From an uncultured Ignavibacteriales bacterium (GTDB taxonomy: Bacteria > Bacteroidota > Ignavibacteria > Ignavibacteriales > Ignavibacteriaceae): a DNA stretch of 5,427 nucleotides. Below, in pieces: positions 1-5,427 of the stretch. A model generated the notes under the pieces. That model was not told where the DNA came from, ran no database searches, and was given only the letters and a program-made list of their open reading frames with translations. Each line of letters starts with the position of its first letter. Position 1 is the first letter of the stretch. The position numbers were made by a program, and so were the translations under genes. Where the stretch lies: NCBI GenBank assembly GCA_913053915.1, contig CAJXGP010000186.1, positions 1 to 5,427 of the forward strand, given 5' to 3'.

Positions 1-384
1 GTGAGAAGTATATTCACACAAACAAACATCGGTAATCACCAGCAAATTCTTTACTTCTGCTTTTATAGCTCTCACAGCTCTTTGGATTATGCCGTTCGGA
101 TCGTATGCTTCGGAACCAAACTCGTCTTTGCGTTCGGGTATTCCGAATAAAATTATTGCAGGTATCCCTAAAGATTCTACTTCTTTACACTCTTCAACAA
201 GATTATCAATAGAAAATTGAAATACACCCGGCATTGATTTAACAGGGTTTTTAACTTTCTTCCCCGGGACCACAAATAAGGGATAAATCAAATCATTTTT
301 TGAAAGTTCCGTCTCACGAACCATATCTCTTACTATAGGATTATAACGTAAACGTCTTAATCTTTTCATCGGATAAACTGCCAT
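1..384 (-). CDS. hemB: Porphobilinogen synthase (delta-aminolevulinic acid dehydratase), N-terminal part; 3' end lies beyond the window
   Basis: HemB condenses two 5-aminolevulinate molecules into porphobilinogen, the first common step of tetrapyrrole synthesis, in the cytoplasm. The 128 visible codons are about 40% of the usual 320-330 residues. They show the family N-terminus (RLRYNPIVRDMVRET at residues 11-25, DLIYPLFV at 31-38, SMPG at 50-53) and reach DVCLCEYTSH at 119-128, ending just before the expected GHCG. Cys121 and Cys123 are two of the three cysteines that bind catalytic zinc in zinc-type enzymes; the third would lie just outside. The ATG at 384 follows a strong Shine-Dalgarno AAAGGAG (391-397) with a 6-nt spacer. 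It lies 51 nt after the hemG stop, so it is probably the next cistron of the same operon. Identity is secure; only the C-terminal Schiff-base lysines cannot be checked. Confidence 0.96.
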   Translation of the reverse strand, partial: MAVYPMKRLRRLRYNPIVRDMVRETELSKNDLIYPLFVVPGKKVKNPVKSMPGVFQFSIDNLVEECKEVESLGIPAIILFGIPERKDEFGSEAYDPNGIIQRAVRAIKAEVKNLLVITDVCLCEYTSH

Positions 385-435
385 TTTTTTCTCCTTTCCA
401 AATTTTTATGCCTTTCCCATCCGCTTCGATAGCAA

Positions 436-1845
436 CTATTCTTGCCCCTGAGCTTTTTCTTTACTTTCAACAGAGGCACATAGTTTTTTTATTTTGTTGG
501 TCAATACTTGTGAATTTTTAATACAATCACCGACAGATATACCGCCGCGATAATTACCGCCCAACAGTATCCCAGGATTTTTCTTTTCAAAGTCATTAAA
601 ATAATTTTCATGCTCAATATAACCGGTATTATATTGAGGAATTGCTTTTTGCCAAAATTTAAACGTACTAAAAACCGGTTGGAATGTTATACCCATTATT
701 TCGTGAAACTCATTTAATACTTTTTTGAATAACGCTTCTCTATCTGCAGAGATCACTTCAGGATTTCTAGCGCCACCGATAAACAAAGTAAACGATGATT
801 TATCATTTTCGGACCGATTTTCAAAAATAACCGAACTCCATATAGCACCCAAATACGATTTATTCTCCTTGGAAGGAATTAAAAATCCAAATCCATCAAG
901 AGGCTGTTTTATTGATGATTTTTCATAACCGATATAAAGGACATAAACCGGAGGATAAAAAATTCCGGAAAGATGCATCGCTAATTTTTCATCAATGTTC
1001 TTAAACAAAGATGCAGCCGCATAAGCCGGTATGGCTGACAATAAAATATCACACTCTGTAGTTTTTACTATTCCTTGATGAGTATACGTTATTTCATAAC
1101 CATTCCCTTTTTTCTCAATTCCATTAACTTCTGCTGAAAATATAACTTTATCTCTCAATTCCTTTGCAATTGCCTTTGGTAAAGTTTGCATACCGCTTTT
1201 AAAGGAAAACATCTTTGCGCTTTGCTTCGGTTTCTCTTGCCGATGTTTTCTTTCTTTCATACTTTTTATTGCACCTACAATTAACCCACCGTATTTCTCC
1301 TCAAGAGCATATAATTTTGGGAAAGCCGATTTCACGCTTAATTGATCCGGGTTACCTGCATACACTCCGGCAACAAAAGGATTAATTGCATAATCGAGGA
1401 ATTCTTTTCCCAACCTTCTTTTAACAAATTCGGAAATACTTTGATAATAACCATCCCGCGAACGTCCGATAAGTGGTTCCGCAAGCAATCTTAGTTTTGC
1501 TTTACCTGAAAACAATTTGGTTTTGAAAAACATAGACGGATTCATTGGAAGAGGATATAAGCGGTTATTTTTTAAAATATATCTTTTATTTCCTTTTTTG
1601 TTTGCATAAATCAGTTCGTCCTGTAATTTGAGGTCTTCTATTAATTGCCCGATAAGCGGTGTTGTTTCAAGGCCACTGTTCGGTCCGTAATCGATTAAAA
1701 AACCGTTTTTAGAAACACTAACCATCGATCCGCCGGCAACGTCATTTTTTTCGAGAACCGTAATTCCGTATCCTTCTTTATTAAGAAAATGCGCGACAGA
1801 CAAACCGGAAATTCCCGCTCCAAGTATTAAAATTTTTTTGTTCAT
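436..1845 (-). CDS. hemG: FAD-dependent protoporphyrinogen oxidase (HemG/HemY, PPOX family)
   Basis: The family oxidises protoporphyrinogen IX to protoporphyrin IX (six electrons, usually to O2) at the membrane surface. The 469-residue length is normal. The N-terminus has a Rossmann FAD-binding motif GAGISG (9-14), then Glu32 at the end of the second strand, which should bind the FAD ribose, and GGS at 38-40. Other PPOX hallmarks are DYGPNS (52-57), PFVAGVYAG (156-164) with the following LSVKSAFPKLYALEEKYG block, GMQTLP (218-223), and the C-terminal FAD-contacting segment GGNYRGGISVGDCI (429-442). The ATG at 1845 starts right at the FAD motif. No Shine-Dalgarno precedes it, unlike hemB and hemE. 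Related enzymes (CgoX) oxidise coproporphyrinogen III instead; the neighbouring hemN argues for the protoporphyrinogen substrate, but this is inference. The symbol is used in the sense of the FAD/NAD-linked PPOX, often called hemY, not the E. coli flavodoxin-like HemG. Confidence 0.93.
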   Translation of the reverse strand: MNKKILILGAGISGLSVAHFLNKEGYGITVLEKNDVAGGSMVSVSKNGFLIDYGPNSGLETTPLIGQLIEDLKLQDELIYANKKGNKRYILKNNRLYPLPMNPSMFFKTKLFSGKAKLRLLAEPLIGRSRDGYYQSISEFVKRRLGKEFLDYAINPFVAGVYAGNPDQLSVKSAFPKLYALEEKYGGLIVGAIKSMKERKHRQEKPKQSAKMFSFKSGMQTLPKAIAKELRDKVIFSAEVNGIEKKGNGYEITYTHQGIVKTTECDILLSAIPAYAAASLFKNIDEKLAMHLSGIFYPPVYVLYIGYEKSSIKQPLDGFGFLIPSKENKSYLGAIWSSVIFENRSENDKSSFTLFIGGARNPEVISADREALFKKVLNEFHEIMGITFQPVFSTFKFWQKAIPQYNTGYIEHENYFNDFEKKNPGILLGGNYRGGISVGDCIKNSQVLTNKIKKLCASVESKEKAQGQE

Positions 1846-1988
1846 GTTATAATATATTTTCTAATTGTTTAACAATAATATTTGAGACTTATCCAAAAAA
1901 GGTATTTTTCAAATTTTCGAATTTCGAATATTAATAAATATCAAAACTTTTTCAAAAGAAAAACGCTTTCTTAGAGGAGACTCATAAT
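1846..1988. other. 143-bp hemN-hemG intergenic spacer, very AT-rich, with a 13-bp palindrome and a possible weak promoter
   Basis: This is the longest spacer inside the operon and no coding frame is evident. On the minus strand it contains TTGAAA (1950-1955), 16 nt, then TAATAT (1928-1933), a weak match to a sigma-70 promoter that could give hemG-hemB its own start. In DNA this AT-rich such matches arise by chance. Nearer the hemG start is ATTGTT-T-AACAAT (1864-1876), a perfect 13-bp palindrome, and TTCGAA occurs twice at 1917-1927. hemG lacks a ribosome-binding site here. Only the spacer itself is certain; any regulatory role is a guess. Confidence 0.35.
1864..1876. repeat. 13-bp perfect palindrome upstream of hemG
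   Basis: The arms ATTGTT and AACAAT flank a single central T. The element sits 18 nt before the hemG ATG, where a repressor or activator site would be plausible. The TTGTT/AACAA ends resemble half-sites of several redox or stress regulators, but the arms lie too close together for a standard Rex- or Fnr-type operator. It may be chance in AT-rich DNA. Confidence 0.3.
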
Positions 1989-3365
1989 TTAAACCGTTCT
2001 CGAATATTTAGAAGTATCTTCCTTCCTTTCAATATATCCGTCTAAATTCATTGCAATATTTCTTATAAGCAATTTACCCATTTGAGTTACTTCGATTTTA
2101 TTGTCTGTCACAATTACTAATTCATCCTGTTCCATTTCTTTAAGATTATTCAAGCCCCAATTAAAATACTGTTTGAAATTTATATTATATTTTTTTTCTA
2201 TATTTGCAAATTCCAATTCAAAATTGCACATTAGCTTCATAATAACCTCACGTCTGAGTATATCATCGTCATTCAAGCGATAACCTCTTGCAACCGGAAT
2301 TGTTTCATTATCCAAAGCTAAAAAATACTCCCGTTCGGTTTTATAATTTTGCGCATACACGTCATGCAACTGACTAATACCGGTTATTCCCATCGCGTAA
2401 AGGTCCGTTCCTGAACGGGTACTATAACCTTGAAAATTTCTATAAAGTTTTTTTTCTCTCAGAGCAATCGCTAATTCATCGTCCGGTTTTGCAAAATGAT
2501 CCATCCCGATAAAAACATAGCCGGCATTGGTAAGTTTTTCAATTGTCATTTTCAGAATTTCAAGTTTCATTTCGGGTAAAGGAATATCTTCCGGATGAAT
2601 TAATGCTTGATGTTTTTTCAGCCATGGAACATGAGCGTAATTAAAGACCGCTATCCTATCGGGAGATATATTAATTATTTTATCAACGGTCTCGATAAAA
2701 GTATCTACGGTTTGAAATGGCAATCCGTACATAAGGTCCAAATTAATGCTGCTGAATTCCAGTTCTCTTATCCATTGAACAGTTTGCTTGGTAATACTCT
2801 CCGGCTGAATTCTATTGACGGCTTTTTGTACTTTATCGTTAAAGTCCTGCACACCCATACTGATTCTGTTAAAACCATTGTTACGCAGTGCTTCAAGATG
2901 TTCTCTTGTTAATTCACGTGGGTCTATTTCACATCCGTTTTCCGAATCGTCTTTAAACTCAAAACTATCTTTAATATAAGACGCGAGATCGTTTATTTCA
3001 TCGGGTTTCAAATGAGTCGGGGTTCCACCTCCCCAATGTAGTTGAGTTACCTTCCGATCCGGTAAAATATACGACCTGACCAAATCAATTTCTTTCTTTA
3101 CATAATTTATATATTCCTTAACACGATTTCTATTGCGTGTAATAATCATGTTACAACCGCAAAAATAACAAAGTGTATCGCAAAAGGGTAAATGGAAATA
3201 AAGGGAAAGATCAGGCAATCCCACGCCGTAGTTGGTTTTTATTATTTCATCCAAATAATTTTCATGAGTAAAGCTCTCGTTAAAATGCGGAGCGGTGGGA
3301 TAGCTAGTGTAGCGCGGTCCAGGTTTATCGTACTTTTTATATTTCGCTAAATCTATTTCAAACAT
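1989..3365 (-). CDS. hemN: Oxygen-independent coproporphyrinogen III oxidase (radical SAM HemN)
   Basis: HemN decarboxylates coproporphyrinogen III twice to give protoporphyrinogen IX, using S-adenosylmethionine and a [4Fe-4S] cluster in the cytoplasm without oxygen. From the ATG at 3365 the protein is 458 residues, and its cluster cysteines fall at 62, 66 and 69 with Cys71 next, the same numbers as in E. coli HemN; Tyr56 also matches. Further hallmarks are PGPRYTSYPT near the N-terminus, GGGTPT (112-117), FNYAHVPW, GMDHFA and NFQGYSTRSGTD. These, with the C-terminal domain, mark true HemN rather than the heme chaperone HemW. In-frame GTG (3374) and ATG (3371) codons lie upstream, but they fall within the AAGGTGA ribosome-binding site, so 3365 is preferred. 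The gene begins 69 nt after the hemE stop. It supplies the substrate of the HemG encoded next. Confidence 0.96.
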   Translation of the reverse strand: MFEIDLAKYKKYDKPGPRYTSYPTAPHFNESFTHENYLDEIIKTNYGVGLPDLSLYFHLPFCDTLCYFCGCNMIITRNRNRVKEYINYVKKEIDLVRSYILPDRKVTQLHWGGGTPTHLKPDEINDLASYIKDSFEFKDDSENGCEIDPRELTREHLEALRNNGFNRISMGVQDFNDKVQKAVNRIQPESITKQTVQWIRELEFSSINLDLMYGLPFQTVDTFIETVDKIINISPDRIAVFNYAHVPWLKKHQALIHPEDIPLPEMKLEILKMTIEKLTNAGYVFIGMDHFAKPDDELAIALREKKLYRNFQGYSTRSGTDLYAMGITGISQLHDVYAQNYKTEREYFLALDNETIPVARGYRLNDDDILRREVIMKLMCNFELEFANIEKKYNINFKQYFNWGLNNLKEMEQDELVIVTDNKIEVTQMGKLLIRNIAMNLDGYIERKEDTSKYSRTV

Positions 3366-3370
3366 TTTCA

Positions 3371-3377
3371 TCACCTT
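3371..3377 (-). promoter_or_regulatory. Ribosome-binding site of hemN, deciding its start
   Basis: The minus strand reads AAGGTGA, a partial match to the AAGGAGGTGA complement of the 16S rRNA tail, five nt before ATG at 3365. The competing GTG (3374) and ATG (3371) starts overlap this site and have no ribosome-binding site of their own. The shorter start also aligns with E. coli HemN numbering. Confidence 0.6.
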
Positions 3378-3434
3378 AAATTTTATGCATCTTCGAATTA
3401 TTCAAAAAGAGCAATTAAATTTTCCTAATAGTTA

Positions 3435-4484
3435 TTATGGGTGAAATGATTTACTTTCATCCTTTACAAAATTAACAAAAGCTTTAGCATTTTCAGGATC
3501 GACATCGGGTAAAATACCGTGTCCAAGATTAAATATATGCCCGCTACCTTTCCCGTATGAAGAGAGAATTCTTTTCACTTCTTCTTTAATTTTTTCTTTC
3601 GGTGCATAAAGTATGGTTGGGTCCATGTTACCTTGCAATGATACCTTTGCACCAATTTTATTTCTTACTTCTCCGAGTTCAATCGTCCAATCAATTCCTA
3701 CAACATCAGCACCGGAATTAGCAATCTCTTCAAGTTTTGAGTGAACACCTTTAGAAAAAACGATCACCGGTTCATCGTTTCTTTTTATTAATTCAATAAC
3801 ATATTTAATATATCTAAGCGAAAATTCTTCATAATCTTTCGGTGATAAAATACCGCCCCATGTATCAAATATTTGTACTGCATCTGCACCGGCTTCAATT
3901 TTTGCAGAAAGGTATTCAGTCACTGCTTTTGATAGTTTATCTAACGCAATATGAGCCAACTTCGGTTCATTGTAAATAAATTTTTTAATAGAACAACAAT
4001 TTTTTGAGCCTTTCCCTTCGACCATGTAAGTCAAAAGAGTCCAAGGTGAACCGCTAAAACCGATTAAAGGAACAGCGCCGTTTAATTGCCGTTTTGCCAA
4101 AGAAATTGCATCTAATACAAATTTCAAATCTTTCTCAGGTTCCACTTGTTTTAAGTTTTTAATATCATCACTTGTTCGAAGAGGCTTATGGAAAACAGGA
4201 CCTTTGCTTTCAATCATTTCGAATTGCATTCCCATAGCTTCAGGGATAACAAGAATATCGGAAAAAATAATGGCGGCGTCAACACCAATTAATTGCACAG
4301 GTTGGATTGTAACCTCCGCAGCTAATTCCGGAGTTTTACACATTGTTAAAAAATCAGCTTTTTCACGAATTGCTCTATATTCAGGTAAATATCTTCCGGC
4401 TTGTCTCATTATCCAAACAGGTGTTCTTTCCAACGGTAATTTTTTACATGCCCTTAAAAATAGATCGTTTTTTAAGTTATCCAA
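3435..4484 (-). CDS. hemE: Uroporphyrinogen decarboxylase, with a probable TTG start
   Basis: HemE removes the four acetate carboxyls of uroporphyrinogen III to give coproporphyrinogen III, cofactor-free, in the cytoplasm. From the TTG at 4484 the product is 349 residues, normal for the family. Signature 1, PVWIMRQAGR, is at 22-31 with the substrate-binding arginines 27 and 31. The catalytic aspartate is Asp76 in FSDIL. Signature 2 is GFSGSPWTLLTYMVEG, and the C-terminus carries FNLGHGILPDVDPENA. A GTG at 4505 would add seven residues but lacks a good ribosome-binding site. The TTG has AGGAG five nt upstream, and its N-terminus MDNLKND aligns directly with E. coli MTELKND. It lies 49 nt after the hemD stop and 69 nt before hemN, in an operon arrangement. 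Confidence 0.96.
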   Translation of the reverse strand: MDNLKNDLFLRACKKLPLERTPVWIMRQAGRYLPEYRAIREKADFLTMCKTPELAAEVTIQPVQLIGVDAAIIFSDILVIPEAMGMQFEMIESKGPVFHKPLRTSDDIKNLKQVEPEKDLKFVLDAISLAKRQLNGAVPLIGFSGSPWTLLTYMVEGKGSKNCCSIKKFIYNEPKLAHIALDKLSKAVTEYLSAKIEAGADAVQIFDTWGGILSPKDYEEFSLRYIKYVIELIKRNDEPVIVFSKGVHSKLEEIANSGADVVGIDWTIELGEVRNKIGAKVSLQGNMDPTILYAPKEKIKEEVKRILSSYGKGSGHIFNLGHGILPDVDPENAKAFVNFVKDESKSFHP

Positions 4485-4489
4485 ATTTT

Positions 4490-4494
4490 CTCCT
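4490..4494 (-). promoter_or_regulatory. Shine-Dalgarno site of hemE pointing to a TTG start
   Basis: AGGAG on the minus strand stands five nt before TTG at 4484. It lies inside the reading frame that would be translated from the upstream GTG at 4505, which is why it discriminates between the two starts. Confidence 0.7.
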
Positions 4495-4533
4495 ATGTTT
4501 AACACTTAAACCGGTAAATCAATTTTTTCAATT

Positions 4534-4731
4534 TTATTTTTTATAATAACCGACAATTGCCTTTGCCAAACCATCAATCGTGTATTCGCTCGGCATGATA
4601 TTTACTTTAACTTTTTTCATTTCAATGGTTAATTTAGTAGTAGGACCAATCGCCGCTACGTCATAATCTTTAAAATATTCTATAGGATTTTTAATATCCA
4701 GGATTTTAAGAAAATTTTCAAAATTAAATAT
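4534..4731 (-). pseudogene. hemD: Uroporphyrinogen-III synthase, C-terminal fragment (65 codons) cut off at a junction
   Basis: HemD closes hydroxymethylbilane with inversion of ring D to give uroporphyrinogen III. Only about the last quarter of a usual ~250-residue protein is present. The readable frame holds ENFLKIL, then DYDVAAIGPTTKLTIE, then PSEYTIDGLAKAIVGYYKK and a TAA. The (A)xIGPxTxxxxE block and the ending YTIDGLxxAI are typical of the HemD C-terminus, and the position directly before hemE supports the call. Going upstream the frame meets TGA at 4732-4734, and beyond that the sequence encodes an unrelated membrane protein in another frame. No start codon is available, so this is a remnant. 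It could be a real gene broken by rearrangement or a complete gene truncated by a chimeric join; the sequence alone does not decide. Confidence 0.85.
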
Positions 4732-5374
4732 TCATATATACCAGATATATGAACTTTTTTTCAATAACAGCAATTATAATAAGCGGAGTAATGACTATTT
4801 CCAATGTATTGTTACCACGAAATTTTCCTGCTATTCTCTCTATTATTTCTGAAGCTTTTTTAAATACATTATCTTTTGTGCTTATACTATGTATGTATCC
4901 TATCACTGAGAAAAACATTATGTAACTTATCAGATTGTCAAAAACAAATAGATTCTGAAAAAAGTATCCCGCTAAAAGTCCTGTTAAAATACTTTTACTT
5001 GTTACAGACCATGTTCCAATTCTAAACCACAAAAGATATATTGCCGTGGCAAATAAAGAGAGATAAGCCAAAAGTCCCAATATTCCACCCACTATCAGCC
5101 AATCAAAAAACACATTATGCGCTCGATCAAACCATGGCTCTTGCGCGTACATTCCAGGATTATAATATTTATTGAATACGAAATTAAAATTCTCTTGCCC
5201 CCACCCTAAAATAGGGTGTTCTTTAAATCCTTCAAGCGCCATTCCCCATATCATAAAGCGGGATTTCGTTGTTGTTTCTGTGAGAGATATAGACGAGAAA
5301 CGACTTAACACATTAGAACCTTTAACAAACTTCGTGTTTTTTATTAATCCAAATCCTGAAACTAATATTATTGT
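4724..5374 (-). CDS. O-antigen ligase/polymerase-like membrane protein (Wzy_C/WaaL type), C-terminal fragment
   Basis: Proteins of this family join or polymerise polysaccharide repeat units on the outer face of the cytoplasmic membrane. The open frame gives 216 residues. Those upstream of a GTG at 5311 (TIILVSGFGLIKNTKFVKGSN) still look like genuine protein, ending one membrane segment and entering the large outer loop. The hallmark stretch follows: Arg39 in KSRFMIWGMALEGFKEHP, then GWGQENF, then DRAHNVFFDWL with His86, corresponding to the conserved loop arginine and histidine of WaaL-type enzymes, then GGILGLL. About four hydrophobic segments follow. Roughly half or more of a normal 400-700-residue protein is missing at the N-terminus, where TAG lies in frame at 5375-5377. 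The C-terminus ends abruptly at TAA 4724-4726, overlapping the hemD remnant. Nothing around it belongs to polysaccharide synthesis. It is probably non-functional or an assembly-joined piece. Confidence 0.75.
   Translation of the reverse strand, partial: TIILVSGFGLIKNTKFVKGSNVLSRFSSISLTETTTKSRFMIWGMALEGFKEHPILGWGQENFNFVFNKYYNPGMYAQEPWFDRAHNVFFDWLIVGGILGLLAYLSLFATAIYLLWFRIGTWSVTSKSILTGLLAGYFFQNLFVFDNLISYIMFFSVIGYIHSISTKDNVFKKASEIIERIAGKFRGNNTLEIVITPLIIIAVIEKKFIYLVYMNI
4731..4753. repeat. Perfect 9-bp inverted repeat at the hemD/ligase junction
   Basis: The arms TTCATATAT (4731-4739) and ATATATGAA (4745-4753) are separated by ACCAG. On the plus strand a run of seven T follows after one C. That resembles an intrinsic terminator in outline, but the stem is nearly all A/T and no plus-strand gene leads into it. 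It lies in the last codons of the ligase frame and touches the first codon of the hemD remnant, so it may be linked to how the two sequences were joined. Confidence 0.5.
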
Positions 5375-5377
5375 CTA

Positions 5378-5427
5378 ATAAGTATTATCCCATCAAAGTG
5401 CAGAGTAAGTTCTACAAATTAGCTTTG
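5378..5427. other. Unassigned 50-bp right end
   Basis: Upstream of the ligase fragment the minus strand has stops in all three frames within a short distance (for example TAG at 5375-5377), so the missing N-terminal part of the ligase is not encoded here. One minus-strand frame would read VELTLHFDGIILIRQ before a stop, and a plus-strand frame stays open to the edge. Neither is long enough to identify. A small inverted repeat, TTATT and AATAA around GTCT, spans 5368-5381. Confidence 0.4.

Noticed and set aside
725..928. Plus-strand open frame of 67 codons
   Set aside because: It lies wholly opposite the well-supported hemG gene and has no recognisable protein features, so it is a shadow frame.
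1947..1964. Hairpin TTTTTC-AAAA-GAAAAA after the hemN stop as an intrinsic terminator
   Set aside because: The stem has one G-C pair and no clean U tract follows on the minus strand, so termination between hemN and hemG is not supported.
2607..2912. Plus-strand open frame of 101 codons
   Set aside because: It is antisense to the core of hemN, where the conserved motifs fix the coding strand.
4204..4546. Two overlapping plus-strand frames opposite the hemE 5' region
   Set aside because: They mirror conserved HemE sequence on the other strand; no ribosome-binding site or family resemblance was seen.
4731..4761. Inverted repeat plus T run as a plus-strand terminator
   Set aside because: There is no plus-strand gene upstream of it and the stem is almost entirely A/T.
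5172..5378. Plus-strand open frame of 68 codons
   Set aside because: It is antisense to the O-antigen ligase motif region, which is clearly coding on the minus strand.
4724..5427. A hemD-ligase fusion protein or a novel heme/polysaccharide system
   Set aside because: The two parts are in different frames separated by stops, and both genes are truncated, so no fused product or joint function is supported.

Overview
The window is a low-GC, AT-rich bacterial sequence whose first 4.7 kb is a tightly packed heme-biosynthesis operon, read entirely on the minus strand. In transcription order it holds the 3' end of hemD (uroporphyrinogen-III synthase), complete hemE (uroporphyrinogen decarboxylase), complete hemN (oxygen-independent coproporphyrinogen III oxidase), complete hemG/hemY (FAD-dependent protoporphyrinogen oxidase) and the 5' part of hemB (porphobilinogen synthase), which runs off the left edge. 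hemD, hemE, hemN and hemG stand in the order of the pathway steps they catalyse, from hydroxymethylbilane to protoporphyrin IX. hemB, an earlier step, comes last. Pairing HemN with a PPOX-type oxidase points to the classical protoporphyrin-dependent route and to heme synthesis that can run at low oxygen.

The right-hand 0.7 kb is different. At about 4724-4734 the hemD reading frame stops being open. The sequence passes directly into the C-terminal part of a multi-spanning O-antigen ligase/polymerase-like membrane protein (Wzy_C/WaaL type), also on the minus strand. This second gene is itself cut off at its 5' side by an in-frame stop near 5375. Two gene fragments from unrelated pathways, butted together without intact ends, look like a rearrangement breakpoint or, at least as likely, a chimeric join near a contig end. 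A perfect 9-bp inverted repeat (4731-4753) lies on the junction.

Organism: the AT richness, the hem gene order and the mixture of strong Shine-Dalgarno sites (hemB, hemE) with none (hemG) would fit a member of the Bacteroidota/Chlorobi/Ignavibacteria group. This is an impression from gene content, not a demonstrated assignment. The O-antigen ligase fragment has a style I associate with candidate-phyla (Patescibacteria) proteins, so the two parts may come from different organisms.

I see no RNA gene, CRISPR array or recognisable insertion sequence, and nothing that supports a previously undescribed system. The parts most worth a second look are the hemD/ligase junction and the small non-canonical start-site details.
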